A DNA stretch of 64,000 nt, from contig NW_027461514.1 of NCBI RefSeq assembly GCF_024713945.1, forward strand, positions 434,001 to 498,000. The letters are read 5' to 3'. The translations under genes were made by a program, and so were the position numbers. This document shows, one piece after another, positions 48,628 to 61,400 of the stretch. The notes beneath the pieces were generated by a model. That model did no database searches and had not been told where the DNA came from. It was given only the letters and a program-made list of their open reading frames with translations. This DNA comes from Dermatophagoides farinae. Taxonomy: Eukaryota; Arthropoda; Arachnida; Sarcoptiformes; Pyroglyphidae. The first letter of the stretch is position 1. Each line of letters opens with the position of its first letter.

Positions 48628-49212
48628 CTATTTAAAGCGGCAGTGTTCATAATCCCATTTGGAAAGCAATACGTCGAGTTCTGAAGTAGTTTTATAAAGT
48701 TCTAAACTCTTGTAAACAGTTCCTCGACTCGATATTATGAGTAGGACCGGAAGGCTAAAATGGTTATAATCTATTTTTATCGGTACTGATTCAATGGGCT
48801 GAATTTTGAATGTGGTGGTTAGAAATTCTTGCAAGTCTGAGTTGAGTTTTACTGACAACCAGGGCATCAACGCACGTACTACTTGGTACTCGCTTTGTAA
48901 ATTGTCCAGTGGTATGTAGATGATTTCGAGTCTTTTCTTAGCACCTGCCATGTTGATCTTATTGTAAAATCGTATCAAATGTGGTAACGCGTTACGAAAC
49001 TTACGGAGATCGTAAGCCCCAAATAACAGTCCAACACTCAAATTTTTCAGAGATTTCCAGTGGACCAGGTTGCCGTCTTTATCGTACAATTTTACGTGGA
49101 ACAGACTTTGTTCTTCAGCGTATTTTTCTATCTTCGGCAATCGCGTCGAAATAGCTAAAAGTTAAATTTGCTTTTACTTACGGCAATTAAAAACATTGTT
49201 AACTACTTGCAT
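48628..49212 (-). CDS. Nucleoredoxin/tryparedoxin-fold protein without the CxxC site (2 exons)
   Basis: Exons 49212-49182 and 49154-48628 join across a 27-nt intron to give 185 residues, starting MQVVNNVFNC. The fold reads as thioredoxin, tryparedoxin or nucleoredoxin: LSVGLLFGAYDLRKFRNALP, LEIIYIPLDN..SEYQVV and MPWLSVKLNSDL, then SLPVLLIISSRGTVY. The active position, normally WCPPC after the F-A/S strand, is GAYDLRK here. It has no cysteine, so the protein cannot act as a dithiol oxidoreductase. A structural or binding role is inferred. The long exon has no ATG of its own near its start (TTG only), which supports the spliced start. Confidence 0.62.
49155..49181 (-). other. Intron, 27 nt (thioredoxin-fold gene)
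   Basis: Begins GTAAGT and ends AACTTTTAG on the minus strand. It is the shortest intron supported here. Retention gives CGT AAG TAA. Splicing connects the frame to an ATG at 49210-49212. Confidence 0.65.
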
Positions 49213-49483
49213 CTCTTATGTATCTATCAGATTCCAAAATTTTTTACCGATACATGCGATTGCAAAGTTGAATAAACACATTTATGTATTTATTTTCTTT
49301 CATATCTCTACGATAAACAACACCGTCATCACAAAAGTTTGACATGTGTTTGTAACATCTTAATGATTTAGTTCATTGTTTGCTTTCTATTTTCATTCTC
49401 CGATTATTTTTATTTTATTTATCGTTCACTTCTAATTTCGCCTCTGTGTAACTACGTTCTTATGCTGCAAATTAAACACCATT

Positions 49484-52400
49484 ATGTCAAATAATCAGTT
49501 CTTATTTTTGCAATTTCTGTCAAATTTTTTTGAAGTTAAGTCAAATGATTACACGAATGACTCAAACGCAGTTTTGACTAAAATATTTTTTGAATGGGCT
49601 CAGCAGTTTAAAAATTTTGGTTGGGCGCAAAACATTTCGAAGGCGGTTGAATTCTGCGTGGATCGCTGCCCGATCACCGCAGAAAATAAAGTTAGTTTTA
49701 TTTATTCGCAAACTAGTTTCATTTGCAACTACTTGCAGAGTTCCAAAGACGACAGCGAAGTCATTATTTTTTCGATCAAGGAAAGCGACCAAGACCGGTT
49801 TCTGGTATTGTTCATGCAAAAAGATATTCCCAATAATTTATGTTTTTTAGCGTTGTATGACGATAGCCGATTGGTTGAACCGTTCCAAGAACGCTACGAC
49901 AATAGCAAAGATTGTTATTGTATTTCGAATTTTACATTTTGGATTTCGAAAAATTCTGACGTTACTAAACCTATATTTTGGTTGTCATTAGCTTATCTTA
50001 GCACTCATCATGTAGCTGGCTCGTCACAGCTTTTGTATAACAGAATTTTGCCTCTATTCGCGACTCGCGTTGCAAACGACTGTTATAATAAATTACTTTG
50101 TAGAAGACCGCAAAGTCTGCTCGAAGTAAACCATGTTATCTGGTCAGCTATCACGTGCTTGCTTGTGTTTTGGTCTGTTTCGAAGCTAGATTTGGCTTTA
50201 ATAGACAAAAAAAAAAATGTTAATCTTGATACTACAGACTGGTCTCAAATAGTAACAGAGATATTTGTCTCATTGTTTCAAAGTTTACCCCAATTCGTTT
50301 CTGAGCAAAATCCTATTTTAAATGAGACAGATCAAAGTATTTATTTTGCGTACGAAGCATTTATAAATTGGTTAAATGGCTTTGCCATTAGTGTTGGAGA
50401 TCAAGTTTACGCATTACTTAAAAAAAAATACTACACATTACCTTATGCAATCACTGACATACATGATGAAAGTAACGATTCAATTGATGTCGCTGAGAAT
50501 GCATTTCCAATCAATTTTCCGCTTTTAACATCGCTTAATTACAATTCTTTTATCAAATCAATAATAGCGAACGACTCGCATCAGCTGAAACTGAAAGTCG
50601 ACACAATCACTGACAAAGTGTCTTTGTCCTATGCTTTGTTGAATATTAGATTTTTAGTTTATCAAAACATATGCAATAAAGATATCTTGATAAGTACTTA
50701 TATTGAAACGTTTTTTTCTGACAAAGTAGCTGTTTGTAAAATGATTGAAGATGACATAACAACAGAAAACGTCGAAGGTGTGTTTTCCACTTTGACGGCT
50801 ATTATGCGGTATTACATAAACAGCTCGATAAATTGTTTTAGAACAACTTTTGCTGCATCTGGAAACAGCATTTCAAGCCATTTTATTAGTCAGTTGTCAA
50901 AATTTGTGTGGGTATGTTTAGATTTATTTTTGTTGTTCAATAAATTAATGAGATCGGAGACCGCAGGCAAGGCAGTGCCAATTTGTTACGAGTTTCAGCA
51001 AACTATTGAAAAAGCTACTAAAACTGTGGACAAGTACACTATTAATTTCAGCGGAGTAACTAATTTGCTAAACAACCTGTTTGCTCAATCACCTTTTGCT
51101 TTGTTAACAATGAACGAATTTTTATCATACTGTAATTTGAATAAAGACAGCCAGAACAAACTTTTTGCATTTGAAGAATACGGCTTTCTTTTATCGGCTA
51201 CAGATGCTCATTATTTGAAAAATCTTAGCAAGTATTTTAACCTTGAATCTGCTGACTTCGTGAGTCAACTACTTAATCCAGAAAAAGATAAAACTACTGC
51301 TTTACAATTCAGCTCTAATTTAACTAACTGTAAAGTGTGCGATATACATGCGTTCCATAATGTATACTACGAGTTGAGAGAAATCACATTATTAACCAAA
51401 TTTGCATTAGCTGTAGCGAGAAACACACTGATGCATTTCCCGTCGAATTCTTTGTATTGGTTACCTAAAGGTTTTAAAAATTCTTCGGACAAACCGGTAT
51501 TTTCATACTACTATAGTGACAGTGCAGTATTGAAATCAATAGTTGCATGGAACTGCGTCGACAGTTCTACATTATTTGCTTTTATACAAACACATCAAAA
51601 CGATGGCGATTCTGTAAGCTCAGATACTGTTTCGAAAAATTCAAAAACATCGCAAACAAAAAATAAGAAAACTGCTGAAAATGCCGTAATTGCAAAAAAT
51701 ATTCAAAACGTTCTTCCGTCGTACAAACCATACTCTGGTGATCAGGGAACCAATACTAAACATATCGATACTAACAATCCAGAAACATCAAGTTATAAAA
51801 TAACCAAGTATTTTACAGATGGCGGGAAATTTTTTAAGGGTTTAGTAGATGTTTTCAGCACGAATTCCGACAAGGACTCGGTACAACTACTTTATAGTCC
51901 TGCCTCTATTGCAGCTTGTTATTACTACTTATATTCGCAAACGGATTTTTTGTTGACACACATAAGCCACATTATCGAGTCCCGGTATAAATCAATATTT
52001 GTCGATCCGCAAAACCAACCTTGTGACATCAGCATCAGTTCGTATTGCAAAGAACTTTTATCAAAGTTTGGATCTGAAGACAAAATCGTTGAAATAGATT
52101 TGTTGAATTTGAAATATTTACCCGTTATACCGACAAATACACCAATTTCGGATGTGGAAAGTTTGTTGAGTTTTGTTCATTACGAATATACCAGAATTTA
52201 TTCAGTTTTAATTTTTTTTAACGAGTACCCAAAACTAACAGCGTATTTTGGATTTTGGGATATACTCTACTCCTGCGTGTTTTGCGTTGGGCAAACGGAT
52301 GAATTATGGAGGTTAAGTTCTAGTTTATTGATAGACACTGTACATAATATGATCCCGCGTTTTAATTTACAAAGTGAAGACGAAAAAGACTTGCAATTTC

Positions 52401-55400
52401 TTAATTTGAAGAGTCTTCTCTTGAACGAAATATACTATAACTGTAGCAATTTCGTTGATACGATCTCGAACTTAATTATCAAATGTATTGGTTTGGATAA
52501 TAAGCAAAAAGATATTTCTCAGAATAGTAGCTTTGTCGCTTTGGCTAACATAAGTGAGTTTGTTTCGGATGTGCTTGTGTTGATGATGGACTTGGTGTAT
52601 GGCAAACAGCTCGTTTTGACAATTAACGTAATAGAAATCCACCAAAATCTAATGAACCTTTTTTACGTTTTCAAAGACTTCTTGTTGACACATGTTAACC
52701 AGTGGTTAACAGGCCTTGAGTTTGAACATTCTGACGTAGTAAAAACTTGCGAGGTAATTAGGTTCAATGTTAATTATGTGCTTTTAAATTATTATAAATA
52801 TCATCATGAACTAGACTCAGACAAACTCTCAGCTCATAAAAATAACTTGGAAGATCACATTCTTATTGGAACCGAATTTTTTTTCGGACCTCTTCGTGGC
52901 GCCGAATTATTTTGTATGATACAAAACCTTTATTTGTCGATATTTTTCCTGCTGAATGAAAATAAACTTTCTCAAATTAATGACAAAAATAACGCTAAGA
53001 AAAACAAACCAAGTACATCTACCGAGACTGATGAAATAAAACAAATAATTCCAGGATTTCATAATGCAAAACTTTACCATGTGCTTTTTGAATTAAATAA
53101 ATTCTGCTTGGATTTGCTTGACGAAAGTGATCTGGTTCGTTGTGCCATTTGCGAAAAAATTGTGTTGTACATTTGTAATCAGCAAAAGAATACAGAACTT
53201 AAACTTTCTGGTGAGCTTGTTTGGAAAAAATTCCAGTCAGATTCGCTAAGGCAAAATATTTTTTCACGGTCAGCTATAAACGGAAGTTACATTAGACTGA
53301 ACGATTCTGGTGTAGCTATAATAGACTATTTAGTCGGTTCTGTATCTTTTATGCGTGGCGAAGTGATCAACTTGGAAAACTATATTGATTTTTGTGATTC
53401 TTACAAACAAGTACTTCAGCATCTAAGTTACAGCTCGACTATAAATAATCTTTTAGCGTTGAAAACTGAACAAAACAGTTTTAATTGTTCGTATAAATTA
53501 CTTGGATTACAGAGTGAATATACACTTTACGAGTATTTCATTAACAATCGAGTTGTTATTAGTAGTGAAGCGTTAGATCAGTATTTAGTTTCGTTACATG
53601 ACTGTGAAAAAAAACTGTTATACGACGAAAAAAATGCCGTTAAAACCACTGCAAGTCTGAACACTAATATTACAAAAATGCGCTTTACTTCGTTCTTCAG
53701 TAAAAACCAAGTAAATGAAAAATTTTCAAGTAATCAAACACACCGATTTGTAAAAGAGGTTAATGTTAATCTTAAAACTTTAGTTCAAAGTATTCTATGC
53801 GCACGAGATAGATTAGAATCGTTATATACTAAAAAATACGCAGAGTTCAACTTATGGAAATGTAAACATTTCAAAAATTATTTGTTGTACGAGCATCCAG
53901 TCGGCGAAGATAACCCGTATATGGTTGTCAAGTTCGTTCGATTTTTGGGGATCAAGAAAGGCTACATAGAAAAGTTGTCTCAGGTGAATTTTAATGAAGC
54001 TGCCACCTTGGTAGACCATTTAGACAATATTAAAGAATTCATGTATATTGACGAAATTAAACAAGTTGACGTTTACGAGTTATTGCCATTCGGGACTTCT
54101 GTAAAACGCGTGTTAGTGTATTCTGAATGTATTAATGAAGGTTCTGAATATTCGTACTCGTTTGGGGACGTTGAACAGAGAAATGAAAATAACGAAACGT
54201 ACGTTTCCGGTCACACTCGAGCAAACTTTTCGAACCTCATGTTGCTAGCTTCTGCAAAATCTAAGGAACACGATTTTCCTCTTTTATTGTCGAGCATTCG
54301 AAGTATTAGTTCGAAAATTTCGAACGAGGCGTCAATTGTTTTCATTTTGGCAATAAAAGACATAATGTCGTGGGTCGGTTCGCATCGAAATCCCACTGAA
54401 ATTTATGTGCCAAACTTTTTGCTCAACGGATTACTACCTGCTGTGTTAATCGAATCCGTAAATTTTTGGCTCAGTATATCGCCTTTTCTTTTTTCGTTGA
54501 ATTTTTTCGAAAAACAGTTAATAAACAAGTGTATAGACCTGAACAATTTATCAACTTTTTCCATTGATGTGCTGACGCATTGCATTTATTCTTACAAACT
54601 TTCTCAAATTCTTTCTTGGTTCTTTCAGCCTTTTTCGCATATTAAATCTGAAAAGATCGATATTTTACTATTTCCACCTAAATTAAAGCCTTATTGTTGT
54701 AAATGGAAAAATTCTGAGGTGTTGCCTACACAACTTTGGTTTAATCAAAACCCAGTGCTGACACCAGAACTAGAAGTTTGGCAAGACAACATAGCACTTG
54801 TCCAGTCTACCTATGACAGCCAACAATTGTTTTTGGTTAATTCGCAAACGCTGTTGATTTTTGAAAACAGTTGGAATTCTTACCTCAAAGTTTTGTTAAA
54901 AATTGAAGAAATGTCAAATATCTTGCTTTTTGCGCGGCTTCCGGTTCCACTCGATGAATTTTCTCGTTTGCTCACTCCCAAATTTTGTGAAACTTTGAGT
55001 AGTTACTGTAACAACACCGACACCAAAGACTTTGAAATTTTTTCGTGCGCGTTCTGTCATTATTATTACTGTTTGTATTCTAATCTATATGATTCTGTGA
55101 ATAATTTTCTAAATACAGAGTTTCTTACAAAACCAAGCGAGATTGTTCAAGTTGATTTTCCCAGACTCAAACTCAAGTTTGTACTGAGAGATGGCCAGTT
55201 CTACTCAAGCGAGTATCAAGGGTACTATATACTATTTGGTAAGATTAATTACAACAATATTGGTAAGTGCTCAGCTCAAATCATAGAAAAGTATTCTCTT
55301 ACGCTTAAAGGGTTGAACTCGTCGCTTCTATTTATTTTTTCGTTTAGAAAATTCCACTCAATCGTCACAATAAACCAAAAATCGGAGTGTTCAGTTGTAA

Positions 55401-58400
55401 TTGAATCCAATTTGGACAACTTGAATAAAACGTTTGTTGATTCGCATTTTTTATACCACTTGCATCCAACAGATGCGTTTTTGTTGCCCAAAAATTCGAT
55501 ATCCGCTGCAATATTGTTTTTCTTGTATTTTGTTTTGAAACAATACAGGAAAGCATTCCATCTGTTCAAGCAGAGCTTAGTACAGGCGTTTTTAGAAAAA
55601 TCAGACGAATATCACGAAGCTCTTAGCAAATATATCAGAAACAATTCCTGGATGTTTGCAAAGTTATCTGGTATCGCTATTCCGTTAATGCTTGTGTTTT
55701 GGTACAAATGCAGAACGGTTGACAACAAGAGTGCGAGCAACTACTTGAGTGTCATTGATGTTGTAGATTTGTATAACAAGTATTTAATAATCCATTACAA
55801 ATTACCAAATTTGTATCAAATAGAACTAGAGGTAGAAATGTTCTTACTTGATCATTGTAACTCGCTCGGCGTGGTTAGCAAGTTTGAGTGGATCGGCATT
55901 CGTCTAAAGACATTACGTAAAAAGTTTACATCAATCGACAAAAAAATTGTTGCATACAGCGCACGATCCGAGTTCGAAAGCTTGGAACCGGGATTTTTAA
56001 ATAATGTTAGTTCGATTGCTATTAACAACAACATTAATACGTTGGCTAAGTACTTGTTGTCTGACGAGGCGGTTCCTGATAAATTAAACGGAGTAGACGG
56101 TTTGGCTTTTCTGTTCAAAAGGTTGTCGTCTGAATTGTCAGTAGACTCGAAAATTCACTCAGATACGGTTTTTTCGGGTTTATCTTTGTTTAAAAGTTTC
56201 ACGTTCATTTACCGGTTGCTGACGACCGGTGTCGAAGTCAAAATATTCCATCAAGACATTTCAACAGAGATTGGCTTGCTGTTATGCCACATGTTGTCCG
56301 GAAAAGACATAACCTTAATGAATCCACTCGTGAAAGTATTATATCATCTAGTGTACAATCCCGCAATCGCACTCGTACAGGCGCCTAAATATAAGCTGGA
56401 CGACCCAAAGACTGCTAAAAACAAGAAGTCGACAGCAATCCTGGGAAGCATAGGCATAAGCAAGATTGAAATATTGAATTCTATCAAGTGCAAGGCTTGG
56501 CTTACGGAGCTGTTCTACTTTATCAATAGCCTTTGCGTGGGCGACATTGAGAGCGTCAGAACTCCCAAACCGGAATTCTACTTGAAGAAAATAGTTCAAT
56601 GTGCAACTGAAAATTTGTTTTGCAATTCCAACGAAAAACTGTATGTCTTTACCAAAAAACAATACACGAACACCTGCTCGCTTCATGTCGAGCTAAATTC
56701 GTTTGTCAGAATGCTGACTCCTAAATACCAGAACGTTATAAATTACATTTCTGGTCACGCTACGTCGCCAGACTTTTTTATCACACCCCTGAAAAAATAT
56801 TTGAAACATTTCAGCGTCGTTAGAAACGTTATTTATGGCCCGAACAAACTAACTGTATTTAACGAGCCAAACAATGTTATAACAGATCGATTGAATGAAA
56901 CTTTTCCATATGAAATATCGCAAAATGTTGTTCTATATAAATCTTACTCCAGCTTGAAGCGTAGTTTAACCGAGTTAGAAAGTGATCTTTATTTCGTACT
57001 GAGAAACGAAAAAAAGCTACGAGATGCGCTTTTAAACACCGCCTACGAAACTATTTTTCAAAGTCTTTGCGTTGTCAAAGGCAAGCTGCTTCTTGATTCA
57101 CTAGATTTAGCTTTTCTAGTGAAAGAAATTATTAACCTACTTAATAGTAATAATTTTGTTCGTGATTTTACAGACATACTAAAGCTGAAGTCATGCGACG
57201 TGGAAACTGTTAAATATTTACTCATTCACCTTTGTTTATCTTATACACGTTTTTCTTTAGCGACTAAAACGCTGAATGAGGTTCAAAACGCCAAAACCCT
57301 GTTTAGCAGTATTAGCGTGGACTCACCCAAATTTGATATCGATTCAAAGTACGACCAGCTGTCCATACATGAACAACTCGAATTGAGTTTGAACGCTATA
57401 ATTGAAAATTTAGGTCATACGTTTGAAAATTCAATCGCAATAAAACTGGGTTTTAATCCGGCTAAAAAGAACAAATTCTCCATTTCGGAGCATTTAGAGA
57501 ATCTAGAAGTGTCTGATAAGTTCGATGTTAACATTCAAGTTGCGCTATTTGAGCTGGTTAATTCCTTGGTATTGCGACGTAATCAAGTGCAATATTGCAA
57601 TTCAATTCTACGTTCAATCGACTGCGGAGAACCGTACTGTAGACAAATCATGATGGGAGAAGGCAAAACCACTGTTATCATGCCTTTAGTTTCTCAATTA
57701 TTACTTGAAAAAAACATTCTCGCTGTATGCGTAACACCGAAAAACCTGGTCCATTTCACCCAACAAGCTTTGGAGTCTCGTATAGGCTTTGCGTTGGACC
57801 GTGGGGTTTTGGTTTTTAAATTCAGCAGGTCGTGCCAAATAACAAAAAGCCTCGTACAGCTGGTGAAGGATGCGTTCTCTCGAAACAAATTGTTGGTTAC
57901 TTCCGATCTTGATGTTAAATCTTTATTTTTGCGGTGTCTTTATGTCTACTTCCGTTTTAACGAGTCAGAGTACTTTAAAATAGATATCGACAGAAAAGCC
58001 AATTCTAAAATACAACTGGTGCGTGTAAAATTGCACAGTCTGAGCCATGGTTACATCAAAAAGAGTCTAAAAAGTTTGGGCGTTTCTATTGTCGAGATGT
58101 TCGAAAATTCAAAGGACAACGATAAAATCACACAGGTACAGTCCAAAAATACAAAAAAAAAAAGCCTTGGAATGGCCTTAATCAAACGCGCATTTAAAAG
58201 CAGTAGCCCAGTTAGTGCTAGCGACCTGCAGAATGAAAAAAATAAAATTGAAAAAAACACGCATACTAAGGAAGATGAGTTGGAAGAACTGTTTCTCATA
58301 ACCGAACTTCTCGAGTTTATGGAAAAAAACGTCGTTTTTGTGCTTGACGAAATCGATCAACTGATTCACCCAATGCGATCCACTCTGCGTTGGCCCATAG

Positions 58401-61400
58401 GACAGGTCGAGTATATTGGTAATGATATAATAGGAGTGAGCGAGACGGAAAAATGCAAACAGACTCTATCGCTGGAGTCCAGCGAAATACAAAAAAATAT
58501 GCAAGAACGACTTTATTTAGCGTATCACGAATGGTCTATCGCGTGGCACTGCTGCGAATTGTTGTACAGCAACGGTCGACCCGTTTATTGCAATTGTTTG
58601 CGCGACTTGCACATGACGGTTGAAAACTCGAAATTTCCAGAGATGTTAAATCAGAAACTTGCTGAGCTGTTGGAAAAAAAGTTGTGTATTCACAATCCGA
58701 ACCTGGTAATTTTGAAAATATCGACCTATTTTTCTGTCATAAAACCCATTATGGTATCGTGGCTGGCTTGGCTTTTCAAAACACTCGGTCTGTTTCAAAG
58801 TTACACGAGCGCTGCAAACGGTGAAGCGCATATTAAAAAGGAGTTCGAAAAAGCCATGTCTGATAAGACAAAAATAGATTCGTTCGCGCGTGAAGTTTGC
58901 AACATTCAAGAAGTCAGTGAGTATTCTGTCATTGGAACGCAGATTCGGCTCATTTTGTACGAAATGTACGATTGGGTGAACAGATACATTCCTTTTTTAC
59001 TGACAAAGACATACAGAGTGAATTTCGGCTTCCAACATACCAATAAAGTGGCGGAAAAGCTGTTGATGAGTTCCGTAAAAACGGTGGCTTTAACTAGTGC
59101 TGATGATTACTTAGCTATGACACGACAATACTTAGCCGTTCCATACCGTACAAAAGATACACCCACAGCGAACAGCGAGTTTGCCAATCAAAAAATTTTG
59201 ATCGCATACACGATAATTTGCTACTTTTTGAACGGGCTTTCTGAGCAACTGGTAGAGCTAGTTTTTAACGAGTTGAAAGCGTTTTTCAAGTCTGAAAAAA
59301 CCTTGTACTTGGAAAACTCAAGAGCAAATAAACTGTACTTAAGTTGGGCTCGCAGTGCCAACGCCGTCGTCAGTAATCAAACAGAGCTGTTTTACGACGC
59401 AAATAAAAAAATTTCTGACCGGAGCAACATTGTTTGGAACAAGATTCTACTTCCATTAGAACAAATTGACACTAGCAATCTAATAATCATGTCAGAGCTC
59501 GTTGAAACGTTTAAGTACAACCATCTTGCAATCAATTTCTTGCTTACTAAAATTTTCTTTCCAGTGTTTTTGAAGAAAAGTTCGAATGTGATAGCTGCTT
59601 ACGGACATCATTTGGCGTCGAAACTACTATGCAAAAACAAAATTAGTTTCAGCGGTACGCCCAGTAAACTTTTGCCCATTGAGTTTGACAATTGTTGCTT
59701 GGACAGGCGATGCGACTACCATGTCATGCTTACACTATGCGACCCCAAGGTCGCTAGGATTGTCTATATAGACTTGGAAAATCTGAACAAAGATTTATCT
59801 CAGTCTCATCTAATTGTGTTTAACGTGTTTATCAACGGATGTGATGTGCTGATTGATACTGGCGCATTAATGATTGACAAAAACAACTTCGAAGCCGCCA
59901 ACATCATTTTGAGCAACAATGGAATAACCAGCAAATGTCACGAAGTTTTATTCTTCGAAGAACAATCTGACGAAAAAACGCTGCTGGTCAAAAACACCTT
60001 GAATGGCAAAATATCAAAATTAATTTATAACGATGGATACTGCGACGAAAACAGGTTTGTTTATTTCGACCAAGCTCACTCATTCGGACAAGATATCAAA
60101 ATTCACCCCAAAGCTTGCGGTGCTGTAACGATTGGTAAAGACACTATGTTTCGAGATTTGGTACAAGGCTGCTGGAGATTGCGTAACCTTGCGAAAGGAC
60201 AAACCGTGGTTTTTTTGATTCCTACGTTTTTGAAAAAACAAATATCCGAAGTTGTGAAAGTACTTAAAGCACATTCCAACGAAATAGATGAAAATCTTTT
60301 AGCATTGTTGAATTGGTGCCTCGTTAAATCTTACGTCAATGAAAACTCGTACAAACTGATGAACCAACAACAGAACCTTCGAACTTTGCTACAATATATC
60401 CATATTAAGCACGCGCTTGATAACAAGAAATTTCTTAGTAAAAATAAACTCGACAAGAATCTTCAAAAGTTATTTGTAGAAGAAAATGAACAAACTAACG
60501 CTGAAGAGTTGTTAACGTATGCTAACAATGAACTTACTAAGCTCGATCAAAATTGTTTTCAGCAGGAGAGACAGTACATACAAGCATTGGTAGATTCTAT
60601 CGAACAGGCTCAACGCGAAAAATCTACAGCAGCGCTTAGCACTAATTCGAAAAGTAATGCTAAAAATAATTCCGCCACAAAATCTCTTTTGAGCGAAGTT
60701 TTAGAGCCCACAGATAAAAATGTAGATGTATCTACTGACTTGAGTTTAGATCTAAATAATGAGATAGAACTTGAAAACGCAGAAGAAATAGAGCTCCAAG
60801 ACGAAGTTGAGATCGAGCAAGTAGTAGTAACGGAAAGAGAAACGGTCGTAAAACCACACCAGACTACGTGGATTAAAATAAAGCCCAAACTGAAAAATTA
60901 TAATTTTTCGAACATAGTCAAAGAAGCTCAATGTTTAGTCGACATATTTGCTGATTCTAAAATGCAAGATTTGCTAAAACCTACTGGTACTTCAAAAAAT
61001 CAAAATAGCATATTTTACTCACCCATTGTTTCTTTTTCGTTGAATAGCCAAATTAGAACACCGCAAATCAATTATGTTTTGCGCTTGCAGACGCTAAACA
61101 GCCAAAACTGTTACAATATCAAAGATGCTAACAATAAGCAAGATTTGTTACTACTAGAACTTCTCAAACTTTTGTCAGAACACTCGTTCGTAAATTATAA
61201 ACTCGTCTTGAATTTGCTTGGGTTTAAAGAAACAGATATCTTGACGAATTTGATAGAGCTTGAAAGTCTAAGGAGCGAGTACGAAATTGAACCAATGAAA
61301 AAAAATGGAATAAGACACCGTTGCCATTTTGAAGATTTGTTTTATATATTGAACAAACCAAGATATGTTAACGACTTGTTTCCAGCATATAAGCTCATAG

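Noticed and set aside
55263-55286. GTAAGT...ATAG stretch of 24 nt inside the giant gene, as an intron
   Set aside because: It is stop-free and divisible by three, and it reads as ordinary coding sequence (IGKCSAQIIEKY). All supported introns of length 3n here carry a stop, and none is shorter than 27 nt.
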